Of a stretch of DNA of 21,127 nucleotides, positions 15,414 through 21,127 are shown piece by piece; the first letter of the stretch is position 1; the number at the start of each line of letters is the position of its first letter. A program made the translations under genes and the position numbers. The stretch is taken from contig SMVT01000037.1 in assembly GCA_004357365.1 (NCBI GenBank), forward strand, positions 1-21,127, in the 5' to 3' direction. The DNA comes from Nitrospina sp. GTDB taxonomy: Bacteria > Nitrospinota > Nitrospinia > Nitrospinales > Nitrospinaceae. The notes below the pieces were generated by a model. That model had not been told where the DNA came from and ran no database searches. It worked only from the letters and a program-made list of their open reading frames with translations.

Positions 15414-15740
15414 TCAGCTGCCCTCGCGCATGGGTGCGGAGGTTTTCATTTCATGACCGGGGCCACTGCTTTCTTCCATTTTCATTGGGCCGGTTTGTTG
15501 ATCCGGGGACTGCATGCCTCCACTGCCTTCTTCCAGGTGGCTGGCCTTCTGGGTCTTATGGTCCTCGCTGTGCTTCTCATCAGAGTCCATACCGGAACCA
15601 CTGGCTTTTACATGAGAAGATTTAGAGGTTTTCATACCGGAACCCTTTTCCTGGTGGTCCCGGTCCGCCCAAGTCAGGTTAGAGACCGCGAGAGCCAGCA
15701 GGAAAGTCAATGCGGATAAAACGATAATCGATTTTTTCAT
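15414..15740 (-). CDS. Small secreted Ser/Gly/Met/His-rich protein with GSGM repeats
   Basis: 108 residues. I set the start at the ATG at 15740, where AGGAG lies 6 nt upstream; a longer frame to 15791 has no ribosome site. A classic Sec signal peptide follows: M-K-K-S, a hydrophobic core (5-20) and likely cleavage after A25 (L-T-W-A before D-R-D). The mature part of about 83 residues is disordered and polar, with G-S-G-M at 33-36 and 48-51, G-S-G-G-M at 72-76, several His (29, 43, 57, 61, 68, 96) and many Met. I recognise no family. Met and His in a periplasmic protein can bind copper or other metals, but nothing here proves it. It has its own terminator, so it is a single-gene unit. Confidence 0.72.
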   Translation of the reverse strand: MKKSIIVLSALTFLLALAVSNLTWADRDHQEKGSGMKTSKSSHVKASGSGMDSDEKHSEDHKTQKASHLEEGSGGMQSPDQQTGPMKMEESSGPGHEMKTSAPMREGS

Positions 15741-15871
15741 GAACAACTCCTGAACAAGTAGGGTAAAAACCCTTAAATGGATAAGAACCACCTTGGTTCC
15801 AATAGGTCGAATATCCGTCCGATATATTACAGGGAAAAATCCGGATTCCCCGAAATATTGCGAAGGAATTG

Positions 15872-15903
15872 AAAAAAAAGCCTCCTTCGGAAGGATGAGG
15901 GCT
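15872..15903 (-). terminator. Intrinsic terminator of the SPOR gene
   Basis: On the minus strand a bulged stem (AGCC with GGCT outside, CCTT with AAGG inside) is followed by TTTTTTTT. It begins 17 bp after the stop at 15920. Confidence 0.75.
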
Positions 15904-15919
15904 CCATGGATCGGGGGGA

Positions 15920-17032
15920 TCAGGATTTCTTGCGGATCAGGGTTCCTATGTATCCCATATTCTCGATTTTTTTCTGATTATGGACGGCGCTCGTATTGCT
16001 GTCGAAATGGCCGACACGGACGATATATATGCGCGAGTCCATTTTCATTTGCTTCAGGCTGGTGAAGATGCCCCTTCGGGCAAGGTCATCTTTGAGCCTC
16101 GCCGCCTTGGCTTTGGATCGTTTCTGGCCCAGAATAATGGAGTAGCTGCCGTTGTCGTTCTTTTTTAAGACGGGATTCAATCCCTTTTGCTTCAACTCCC
16201 GGATCATATTCTGGGGACTGCTTTCATCCGCGAACCCCCCGATAAACACCACATGCATAGACGAGCGGGTTGTCCGGGTTTGGACGAGCGGGGAAAATCC
16301 GCCGGACATCAGTCGCTTGATCACCCGGTCGGCATTGGATTTGACCGAGAAAGCACCCACTTGAATGAAATACTGGCTTTGCGCCGCCGTTAGCTGTGGA
16401 GAAGCTGTGGGCGTTGGGCTCTTGGGAGCCGCTATGTTGGATGTCGCGGCCATCGTGGGAGCCCTGGGGGCCGCCGGTGCTTGGGCGCTTCCGGTTTCAG
16501 GTGCAAAAGGGGACGGGCTGGTGAAGCCGGGAGATTTCGGCTCGCCGGGTGACGCGGGTTCTGCCGGTTCCGCGATGGCTTTAGAATTCCCCTGTTCCGG
16601 TTTTCCCAAGTTCTGTTGAATCATGGACATCACTTCATTTTCCAAAGGACTCAAATCCTGACCAGTTGTTTCGGGCTGGGCGAGAACCGAAGCCGTCTGG
16701 GCTTCCTGCGCCGGAGCCGATTCCCCTACCGGGAAAGGAATGGGTTTGGGAATCAGTCCCGGAAGCGGAGGCGCTTCCGCGACCTGCGGTTCGTCGGTCA
16801 AAAACGATGGCATGGGAATGGACAGGTTCTGCGGTCCGTTGATGAAGGCATAGAATAATCCCACTCCGAACAGAACCAATAAAAGCATTCGGGTATTGTT
16901 GAAGCGCAGTTTCTGGTCGATTTCCGTCTGCGCCTCTTTTTCCGCATCAAGAATCAAATCGTCGATTTTTCTAATGGTTTTATGCTGGTGCCGTTCGCTG
17001 GATTGAGGTTCGTTAAATAGTTTGGCAGACAT
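15920..17032 (-). CDS. Membrane-anchored protein with two SPOR domains
   Basis: With the start at 17032 the protein has 370 residues. A cytoplasmic N-terminus (1-48) leads to one membrane segment (about 49-65, M-L-L-L-V-L-F-G-V-G-L-F-Y-A-F), a long Pro/Ala-rich periplasmic linker, and two tandem SPOR-like repeats. The first begins Y-F-I-Q-V-G-A-F-S...N-A-D-R-V-I-K-R-L, and the second ends Y-I-V-R-V-G-H-F-D-S. SPOR domains bind glycan strands lacking stem peptides at the septum, as in FtsN, DamX and DedD, so a role in division or wall remodelling is inferred. The frame is open to an ATG at 17239, but a near-perfect promoter lies over that point and puts the transcript start near 17204, so the extension cannot be translated from it. 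No strong Shine-Dalgarno precedes 17032. Confidence 0.85.
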   Translation of the reverse strand: MSAKLFNEPQSSERHQHKTIRKIDDLILDAEKEAQTEIDQKLRFNNTRMLLLVLFGVGLFYAFINGPQNLSIPMPSFLTDEPQVAEAPPLPGLIPKPIPFPVGESAPAQEAQTASVLAQPETTGQDLSPLENEVMSMIQQNLGKPEQGNSKAIAEPAEPASPGEPKSPGFTSPSPFAPETGSAQAPAAPRAPTMAATSNIAAPKSPTPTASPQLTAAQSQYFIQVGAFSVKSNADRVIKRLMSGGFSPLVQTRTTRSSMHVVFIGGFADESSPQNMIRELKQKGLNPVLKKNDNGSYSIILGQKRSKAKAARLKDDLARRGIFTSLKQMKMDSRIYIVRVGHFDSNTSAVHNQKKIENMGYIGTLIRKKS

Positions 17033-17210
17033 GATTTTTTGGGAGTGAGAGGTTATTGAAAGATGAGATTTGATTTCGCCGTTAGGGTTGGTGGGTGGGA
17101 GAGTCGGATTCTGGCTGATGAAAAATATGCGGAGCGGGAAAAAATCTGTTAATTTGATAGAGCCGGTGATCGGGGACAGCCCAAACCTTCCTCCCGATTG
17201 AACTGGAAAT

Positions 17211-17239
17211 ATTATATATTTCCTTATTTGGGGTGTCAA
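17211..17239 (-). promoter_or_regulatory. Near-perfect sigma70 promoter of the SPOR gene
   Basis: On the minus strand TTGACA (17239-17234), exactly 17 bp, then TATAAT (17216-17211): both boxes match consensus fully. The predicted transcript starts near 17204, giving a leader of about 170 nt to the start at 17032. Confidence 0.88.
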
Positions 17240-17316
17240 GCAAAAGTCATTGTACTTTCAGGGGTTAAACGGAATCGGCCGTATGTTAATATTGACAAAT
17301 TTTAATAAATTATCCG

Positions 17317-18231
17317 ATGCCCTCCGGACCTGATATTTCTGTCAAATTGGGCTCTTTAGAATTGAGCAATCCGGTCATCGCCGCTTCCGGCACTTTTGGC
17401 TATGGCTTGGAATTCATTCCGTTTCTTGATCTCAACCGGTTGGGTGGATTTTGCACCAAAGGGCTTTCCTTGAAACCCCGCGTGGGCAATCCGGTGCCTC
17501 GCGTGTTCGAAACCGCTTCCGGCATGCTCAATGCCATCGGGTTGGAGAATGTCGGTCTCGAAAAATTCCGGGATGAGAAACTTCCCCTCCTGCAACCCTA
17601 CCGGACCCGCATCATCGCTAACTTTTTCGGAGACACGGTCCAAGAATATGCCGAAATGGCGGAGCAATTGTCCGGGCTGGAACGGATCGACGCGCTGGAA
17701 ATGAATATCTCCTGTCCCAACGTGGAAGAGGGCGGGCTGGCCTTCAGCTCCAGTCCCCGGATTGTGGAGCAGGTGGTCGCGGCGGTGCGCCCCGTTACCT
17801 CGAAATATTTGATCGTGAAGCTGTCCCCCAACGTGACCGATATCTGTGAGATCGCGCAGGCCGCTCAACAGGCGGGAGCCGATGCCGTTTCACTGGTCAA
17901 CACTTACTTGGGGATGGCGCTGGACATCACCACCCGCAAACCTTATCTCGCCAATACCAGCGGCGGGTTATCGGGCCCGTCCATCAAACCGGTCGCCCTC
18001 TATCAGGTGTATCAGGTGGCGCGGTCGGTCACTATTCCGGTGATCGGCATCGGAGGCATCCGGACGGCGGAAGATGCGCTGGAGTTTTTAATGGCGGGCG
18101 CCTCGGCGGTTCAGGTGGGCACCGCCAATTTTTTCGATCCTGCCGTGACCATCAAAATAATCGATGGAATCCACCGCTGGTGTGTTGAAAACGGTGTTAG
18201 CAAACTGGATGAAATTAATGGGTCTAAATAA
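17317..18231 (+). CDS. pyrD: Dihydroorotate dehydrogenase, class 1B catalytic subunit
   Basis: 304 residues. It oxidises dihydroorotate to orotate in pyrimidine synthesis, using FMN. Class 1B is indicated by the opening P-D-I-S-V-K-L-G-S-L-E-L-S-N-P-V-I-A-A-S and G-T-F-G-Y-G (25-30), and above all by catalytic C133 in M-N-I-S-C-P-N-V-E-E-G-G; class 2 has Ser there. Other FMN contacts are N-T-Y-L-G-M, S-G-G-L-S-G-P-S-I-K-P and I-G-I-G-G-I plus G-A-S-A-V-Q-V-G-T-A near the end. Class 1B works with PyrK, an FeS/FAD subunit using NAD+, which is not in this window. There is no Shine-Dalgarno before the ATG, and the leader is AT-rich. The gene is divergent from the SPOR gene and converges with alr 5 bp away. 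Confidence 0.94.
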   Translation: MPSGPDISVKLGSLELSNPVIAASGTFGYGLEFIPFLDLNRLGGFCTKGLSLKPRVGNPVPRVFETASGMLNAIGLENVGLEKFRDEKLPLLQPYRTRIIANFFGDTVQEYAEMAEQLSGLERIDALEMNISCPNVEEGGLAFSSSPRIVEQVVAAVRPVTSKYLIVKLSPNVTDICEIAQAAQQAGADAVSLVNTYLGMALDITTRKPYLANTSGGLSGPSIKPVALYQVYQVARSVTIPVIGIGGIRTAEDALEFLMAGASAVQVGTANFFDPAVTIKIIDGIHRWCVENGVSKLDEINGSK

Positions 18232-18236
18232 TTGAT

Positions 18237-19382
18237 TTATGGAAGATAAATTCTCGGCACCCGCTTGCCCACGCCACATAAAATTTCGTAAGGGATGGTA
18301 TCCGCCTGGGCCGCCATCTCGTCGGCGGTGATCGTTTCATTGCCCTGTTGACCGATCAGCACCACCTCGTCCCCCTCCTGCACCCCGGTAATATTCGTTA
18401 CATCCACCATGCACATGTCCATGCAGATGGTACCGACTTGCGGGACCTTGTGGCCGCGCACCAGCACCTGCATGCGGTTCGTCAGCAGGCGTTCCAGTCC
18501 GTCGGCGTAACCGACGGGCAGGGTGGCAATTTTACTGTCGCGTGAAGTGACGAATTTCTGGCCGTAGCTGACCGGAGATCCTTTGGGCAGGGAATTGATG
18601 GTCAGTATCCTCGTTTTCCATTGCATGACCGGAAGCAGGGGGAAACTTTTATTCACGGTGGTTAAAGCGTCCGCCACCGAACCCAGTCCGGGAGCGGGTA
18701 ACGCCCCGTACAAGGCGATTCCGGGCCGGACCAGGTCGAACTGGCTCTCCGGAAACTGGAGCAGGGCGGCACTGTTGGCGCAATGGGCCAGGGGGATGTT
18801 GAATTTCGCGGCTTGCAATTGTTCGAGCGCGGATTGAAACTGAGCGATCTGGTTTTGTGTGAATTCGGGATCGGAATCATCCGCGGAAGAGAGGTGGGTG
18901 AACAGGGATTCAATCCGAACATTGTTCAGACCCGCGATGTATTCCACCAGACCGGGAAGCTGATCCGGGGACACGCCGAGCCGTCCCATGCCGGTATCGA
19001 CTTTGATGTGGACGCCGACGTCCTTTCCCAACCGGCCTGCCCGTTGGGAGAGGGTTTCCGCCAGCGGCCGGCTGTAAAGGGTGGTGGTCAGATTGTGTTG
19101 AATCAACTCGTTCGCCTCGTCCGGGAAAATGCCGACCAGCACGTGGATGGGCGCCTTGATGCCCTGTTCCCTCAATTCGATGCCCTCGGTCAGAATGCCC
19201 ACGCCCAGGGTATCCGCACCGGCCTCGAGCACGGCCCGGGTACAGGGCCCGGCGCCATGACCATAGGCGTCGGCCTTGACTACGGCCATCAACCGGACAC
19301 CGGGTTGGAGCAGGGAGCGCAGAGCCTGCACGTTGTGCCGCAGGTTCGACACATGCACCTCCGCTACGGTAGCACGGTGCAA
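18237..19382 (-). CDS. alr: Alanine racemase
   Basis: 381 residues from a TTG at 19382, or 395 if translation begins at the ATT at 19424. It interconverts L- and D-alanine for peptidoglycan. The PLP lysine is K36 in A-V-V-K-A-D-A-Y-G-H-G. Other family motifs are H-I-K-V-D-T-G-M-G-R-L-G, H-C-A-N-S-A-A, V-R-P-G-I-A-L-Y-G, the catalytic-Tyr segment P-V-S-Y-G-Q, L-P-V-G-Y-A-D-G, and G-T-I-C-M-D-M-C-M-V-D. The frame has no ATG near the start. The only strong ribosome site, AAAGGAG at 19432-19438, is 7 nt before an in-frame ATT; the TTG lacks one. With the ATT, 14 residues (S-D-S-T-D-I-Q-T-S-R-P-P-G-L region) are added, which fits usual Alr N-termini. A REP-like element lies just upstream. Confidence 0.94.
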   Translation of the reverse strand: MHRATVAEVHVSNLRHNVQALRSLLQPGVRLMAVVKADAYGHGAGPCTRAVLEAGADTLGVGILTEGIELREQGIKAPIHVLVGIFPDEANELIQHNLTTTLYSRPLAETLSQRAGRLGKDVGVHIKVDTGMGRLGVSPDQLPGLVEYIAGLNNVRIESLFTHLSSADDSDPEFTQNQIAQFQSALEQLQAAKFNIPLAHCANSAALLQFPESQFDLVRPGIALYGALPAPGLGSVADALTTVNKSFPLLPVMQWKTRILTINSLPKGSPVSYGQKFVTSRDSKIATLPVGYADGLERLLTNRMQVLVRGHKVPQVGTICMDMCMVDVTNITGVQEGDEVVLIGQQGNETITADEMAAQADTIPYEILCGVGKRVPRIYLP

Positions 19383-19431
19383 ACCGGGTGGCCTGGATGT
19401 TTGAATGTCTGTGGAATCGGAAATGGTTCAA

Positions 19432-19438
19432 CTCCTTT
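19432..19438 (-). promoter_or_regulatory. Strong Shine-Dalgarno in front of an ATT codon of alr
   Basis: AAAGGAG on the minus strand is 7 nt from ATT (19424-19422), which is in frame with alr and follows an in-frame TGA by two codons. AUU is a known but very rare start codon (infC, pcnB in E. coli). The alternative TTG at 19382 is 49 nt from this site. Confidence 0.55.
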
Positions 19439-19450
19439 GCAGGCGGTCAG

Positions 19451-19536
19451 CCTTCGACAGAGCCTGTCCTGAGCGGGTCGAAGGACTCAGGGTGTCCTGT
19501 CAATCCTGCCCTGCGGCCGGCTCAGCAGGACACCCT
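19451..19536. repeat. REP-like palindromic element (two nested inverted repeats)
   Basis: First inverted repeat: CCTTCGAC (19451-19458) with GTCGAAGG (19477-19484), enclosing GAGCCTGTCCTGAGC. Second: AGGGTGTCCTG (19489-19499) with CAGGACACCCT (19526-19536), a perfect 11-bp pair. The first half resembles the widespread intergenic repeat of the CCTTCGAC-AGGCTCAGGAC type found in many environmental genomes. It lies 10 bp beyond the stop of the DUF1566 gene and 13 bp upstream of the alr ribosome site. On RNA the second stem is stable enough to slow or end transcription or protect a 3' end. Confidence 0.75.
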
Positions 19537-19546
19537 CGCCAGGAAT

Positions 19547-20026
19547 TTATTCCCGCCGGCTGCGTCCGGTGGCTGACGTTCGTCCCTGAACAGAGGCTTT
19601 TCCCGCCGTTCGGACGGGACGGCACGACATGTTGGCCGCTTCCTTCGTGGATTTTCGTATCAGGTAACCACGGTCGCTGTAAAAATTATACGCCATGGCG
19701 TTGATCCCGTTGTCCTCAATGCACCAGTAGGTGAACCCGCATCCCTCGGGAAATTTGTAATCGATATGCACGATGTCGTCGTTGAAATCGTAATTTTTAC
19801 TGTCGTGGTCGTACAGGTTGCGGCATTCCTGGCTTTTGGGCAGTCGCCAGTCCTCATGCCCCCCTAATTTTTTTTCATTCAGCCGGGCGACGAACTTGTG
19901 AGCTCCTTTCCAACTGCACCACTTGCCTCTCTTCTGATAGCTGTCCACCTTCAGCCACATCAGTTTGTATTTGGTGTCGGTGACGGTGCCGTCACCGTTG
20001 TCTACAAAACGTTCTCCTTCAGCCAT
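19547..20026 (-). CDS. DUF1566 (Lcl C-terminal-like) domain protein
   Basis: 159 residues. The sequence follows the DUF1566 pattern: opening F-V-D-N-G-D-G-T-V-T-D-T-K-Y-K-L-M-W (7-24), central G-H-E-D-W-R-L-P-K (56-64) and closing C-R-P-V-R near 135-139. This fold is C-type-lectin-like, related to the FGE-sulfatase group, and is often found in secreted or surface proteins. Here there is no signal peptide or lipobox, so export is not evident. Six Cys residues (37, 68, 96, 102 and others) are unusual for a cytoplasmic protein. The last 20 residues are basic, Ser/Arg-rich and outside the domain. A good promoter lies about 75 bp upstream. Function is unknown. Confidence 0.8.
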   Translation of the reverse strand: MAEGERFVDNGDGTVTDTKYKLMWLKVDSYQKRGKWCSWKGAHKFVARLNEKKLGGHEDWRLPKSQECRNLYDHDSKNYDFNDDIVHIDYKFPEGCGFTYWCIEDNGINAMAYNFYSDRGYLIRKSTKEAANMSCRPVRTAGKASVQGRTSATGRSRRE

Positions 20027-20103
20027 GAGATTGTCCCGGAAAGTAAAGTCGGTTAATATATTCGAATTAATGCGATCATACTATGCCACAGCTCGATTCA
20101 GCT

Positions 20104-20132
20104 ATTATAATTCAATAGCTTCCTTGAGACAA
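20104..20132 (-). promoter_or_regulatory. Promoter of the DUF1566 gene
   Basis: On the minus strand TTGTCT (20132-20127), a 17-bp spacer, then a perfect TATAAT (20109-20104). The start codon is about 78 bp downstream. It may also serve alr if transcripts pass the REP-like element. Confidence 0.65.
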
Positions 20133-20242
20133 AATTTAATCGCGGGGAGATGGGGTGGTTTTCTCAAACGGGTACTTTCTGGATGGAGATGATCCGAAAC
20201 CATTTCCTGGAAATTAACGATTGTAAAAAAACGTTATTTTTG

Positions 20243-20251
20243 TGGTATTTT
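20243..20251 (+). promoter_or_regulatory. Possible extended -10 for the poly-Asp protein gene
   Basis: TG-G-TATTTT (20243-20251) forms an extended -10; TTGTAA at 20221-20226 is 19 bp upstream, longer than ideal. The start codon lies 69 bp downstream. This is a tentative call. Confidence 0.35.
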
Positions 20252-20320
20252 GGACTTTCATTTCGAGTGGGAGGTGTGAAGTTTCCCAAAAATGTTTATC
20301 GACCATGAGGCAAGGGGGAT

Positions 20321-20668
20321 ATGGCTAAAATTGAAATTCAAAGTTTTTTTTTCGACCTGCTTCACTGCAAAGACAAAATATTAGAAGCATTTGACAAGTT
20401 CGATGAAAAATTCGGGGAGGATGAACGGGGTTCCCTGGTAGCAGGCATTAAGGAAATGGGGAATGCCGAGCTGATCACCCTGCTGACCAACATTCAGCGG
20501 ATGGCCACGGGCTACGAGCAGATAAAAGAACTGATGGACGCGGCAGAGGAAGAAGAGCTCCAGAAAACCCTGGTAGAAGAGGATGACGACGACGACGATG
20601 ACGACGACGATGACGATGACGATGATGACAAAGGTGAAGATGAAAAAGGTGAAGATGACAAAAATTAG
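20321..20668 (+). CDS. Acidic protein with a run of 16 aspartates
   Basis: 115 residues, no family recognised. Residues 1-78 look helical and folded (for example I-L-E-A-F-D-K-F-D-E-K-F and A-E-L-I-T-L-L-T-N-I-Q-R-M); then E-E-E-E at 76-79, and D88-D103 is an unbroken run of 16 Asp, ending K-G-E-D-E-K-G-E-D-D-K-N. Asp codons alternate GAT and GAC, so the run is not a pure trinucleotide repeat and has probably been kept by selection. AAGGGGG lies just before the ATG. No signal peptide is seen. An acidic tail could bind Ca2+ or other cations, or imitate nucleic acid, but there is no direct proof. It lies 37 bp upstream of the FGE-domain lipoprotein on the same strand and may be co-transcribed. 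Confidence 0.8.
   Translation: MAKIEIQSFFFDLLHCKDKILEAFDKFDEKFGEDERGSLVAGIKEMGNAELITLLTNIQRMATGYEQIKELMDAAEEEELQKTLVEEDDDDDDDDDDDDDDDDKGEDEKGEDDKN
20582..20629 (+). repeat. Poly-Asp codon run (GAY)16
   Basis: Sixteen consecutive GAT/GAC codons with mixed third positions. Such runs are prone to slippage, so copy number may vary among strains. Confidence 0.85.
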
Positions 20669-20705
20669 AGCCTTCATGCGGCGGCATCCCACCCGGTTCC
20701 TCTGA

Positions 20706-21127
20706 ATGCTCTCAAATTATAAAGCCCGTATCAGGATATTATTCGTTTCGTTGTTTGTTCTGTCCGCTTGTGAAGGGGCCCCGGATCCGCAGCCTCCCAA
20801 AATGGTTTCCGAAGTGGATGGCAAGGCGATGATGTTGGTTCCCGCCGGGGAATTCATTATGGGAACCAACCGCACCGATCCGGAAAACACCCATCTGAAA
20901 ATCGGTACCGTCAAGCCTCTCTATAAGGACCAGCACCCGGAGCGCAGGGTCCACCTGGACGCGTTTTACATCGACCAGTATGAGGTGACCAACCGCGAAT
21001 ACAAAAAGTTTGTCGACGACACGCAATTCCACGAACTGCCCGGCCATTGGGAGGACGGCCGATTTCCCAAAGGGAAGGGCGGCTTGCCGGTCACCAACGT
21101 CACCTGGCGGGAAGCGTTGGCCTACGC
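20706..21127 (+). CDS. FGE-sulfatase-domain lipoprotein (3' part beyond window)
   Basis: The first 140 codons are visible. A basic N-terminus (K6, R8, R10) and hydrophobic core end in a textbook lipobox L-S-A-C22, so this is an exported lipoprotein. From about residue 43 the formylglycine-generating-enzyme/sulfatase-modifying-factor fold begins: M-M-L-V-P-A-G-E-F-I-M-G-T (43-55), then H-P-E-R-R-V-H-L-D-A-F-Y-I-D-Q-Y-E-V-T-N-R-E-Y-K-K-F (about 77-102), and P-V-T-N-V-T-W-R-E-A-L-A-Y at the edge. True FGEs have catalytic Cys residues near the C-terminus, which is not in view, so whether this is an enzyme or a binding protein cannot be judged. No strong Shine-Dalgarno is seen; an in-frame TGA lies directly before the ATG. 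Confidence 0.88.
   Translation, partial: MLSNYKARIRILFVSLFVLSACEGAPDPQPPKMVSEVDGKAMMLVPAGEFIMGTNRTDPENTHLKIGTVKPLYKDQHPERRVHLDAFYIDQYEVTNREYKKFVDDTQFHELPGHWEDGRFPKGKGGLPVTNVTWREALAY

Noticed and set aside
15176..15625. Plus-strand frame of 149 codons overlapping the small secreted protein
   Set aside because: No ribosome site, no family signal, and it runs through the minus-strand terminator and antiporter promoter; the minus gene has AGGAG, a signal peptide and a terminator.
15741..15791. Upstream extension of the small secreted protein to 15791
   Set aside because: The signal peptide and the ribosome site both fit the ATG at 15740; the extension would put 17 extra residues before the signal peptide.
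18910..19431. Minus-strand frame of 173 codons starting at a TTG right after the AAAGGAG at the alr start
   Set aside because: It is out of frame with alr, its TTG touches the Shine-Dalgarno, and the product is Arg/Pro-rich without any family pattern.
20739..21047. Minus-strand frame of 102 codons at the right edge
   Set aside because: It is antisense to the FGE-domain lipoprotein, whose lipobox and domain motifs are clear.

Overview
The window reads as a stretch of ordinary, gene-dense chromosome from a Gram-negative bacterium. Support for this comes from three lipoboxed or exported surface proteins, a SPOR-domain protein, a CaCA antiporter, Psd/PssA for phosphatidylethanolamine, and sigma70-like promoters. 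The lineage is not determined by anything I can compute. The mix of a bactofilin-TPR fusion, a PCP_red/chlorite-dismutase fusion and an ilvN-ilvC-psd-pssA cluster would fit Nitrospinota or a deltaproteobacterium-like lineage, but that is a weak inference. I see no tRNA, rRNA, CRISPR, transposase or phage gene.

Layout. 1-1902 (minus): two neighbouring lipoproteins, the first cut by the window edge; the larger has a 7-unit repeat array and an RcnB-like C-terminus. 2036-4276 (minus): a compact operon rocD, NAD(P)H-dependent FMN reductase, GNAT acetyltransferase. 4384-5472 (plus): a self-contained unit (good promoter, one gene, strong terminator) encoding a PCP_red domain fused to a chlorite-dismutase/HemQ-type haem domain. 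5483-10121 (minus): ilvN, ilvC, psd, pssA, accD and a J-domain/MORN-repeat protein, linking branched-chain amino acid, phospholipid and fatty acid synthesis; ilvB is absent. 10236-11657: nth (plus) converging on rph (minus). 11966-14218 (plus): a 750-residue bactofilin-TM-14xTPR protein. 14222-15305 (minus): a CaCA cation antiporter behind a promoter with a 19-bp spacer and a dyad. 15346-15740 (minus): a small secreted GSGM-repeat protein with its own terminator. 15872-17239 (minus): a twin-SPOR membrane protein behind a near-perfect promoter. 17317-18231 (plus): pyrD (class 1B). 18237-20132 (minus): a DUF1566 protein, a REP-like palindromic element and alr. 20321-21127 (plus): a poly-aspartate protein and the start of an FGE-sulfatase-domain lipoprotein that runs off the edge.

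How the genes work together. Most are housekeeping: IlvN/IlvC (valine/isoleucine), Psd/PssA (phosphatidylserine to phosphatidylethanolamine), AccD (malonyl-CoA), PyrD (pyrimidines), Alr (D-alanine for peptidoglycan), Nth (base excision repair), Rph (tRNA 3' trimming). The less ordinary content is structural or envelope-related: the bactofilin/TPR bridge, the SPOR protein, and several low-complexity secreted proteins. The best candidate for something under-described is the PCP_red-Cld fusion, followed by the bactofilin-TPR protein, the MerR-like antiporter promoter, and the Shine-Dalgarno of alr, which points at an ATT codon.
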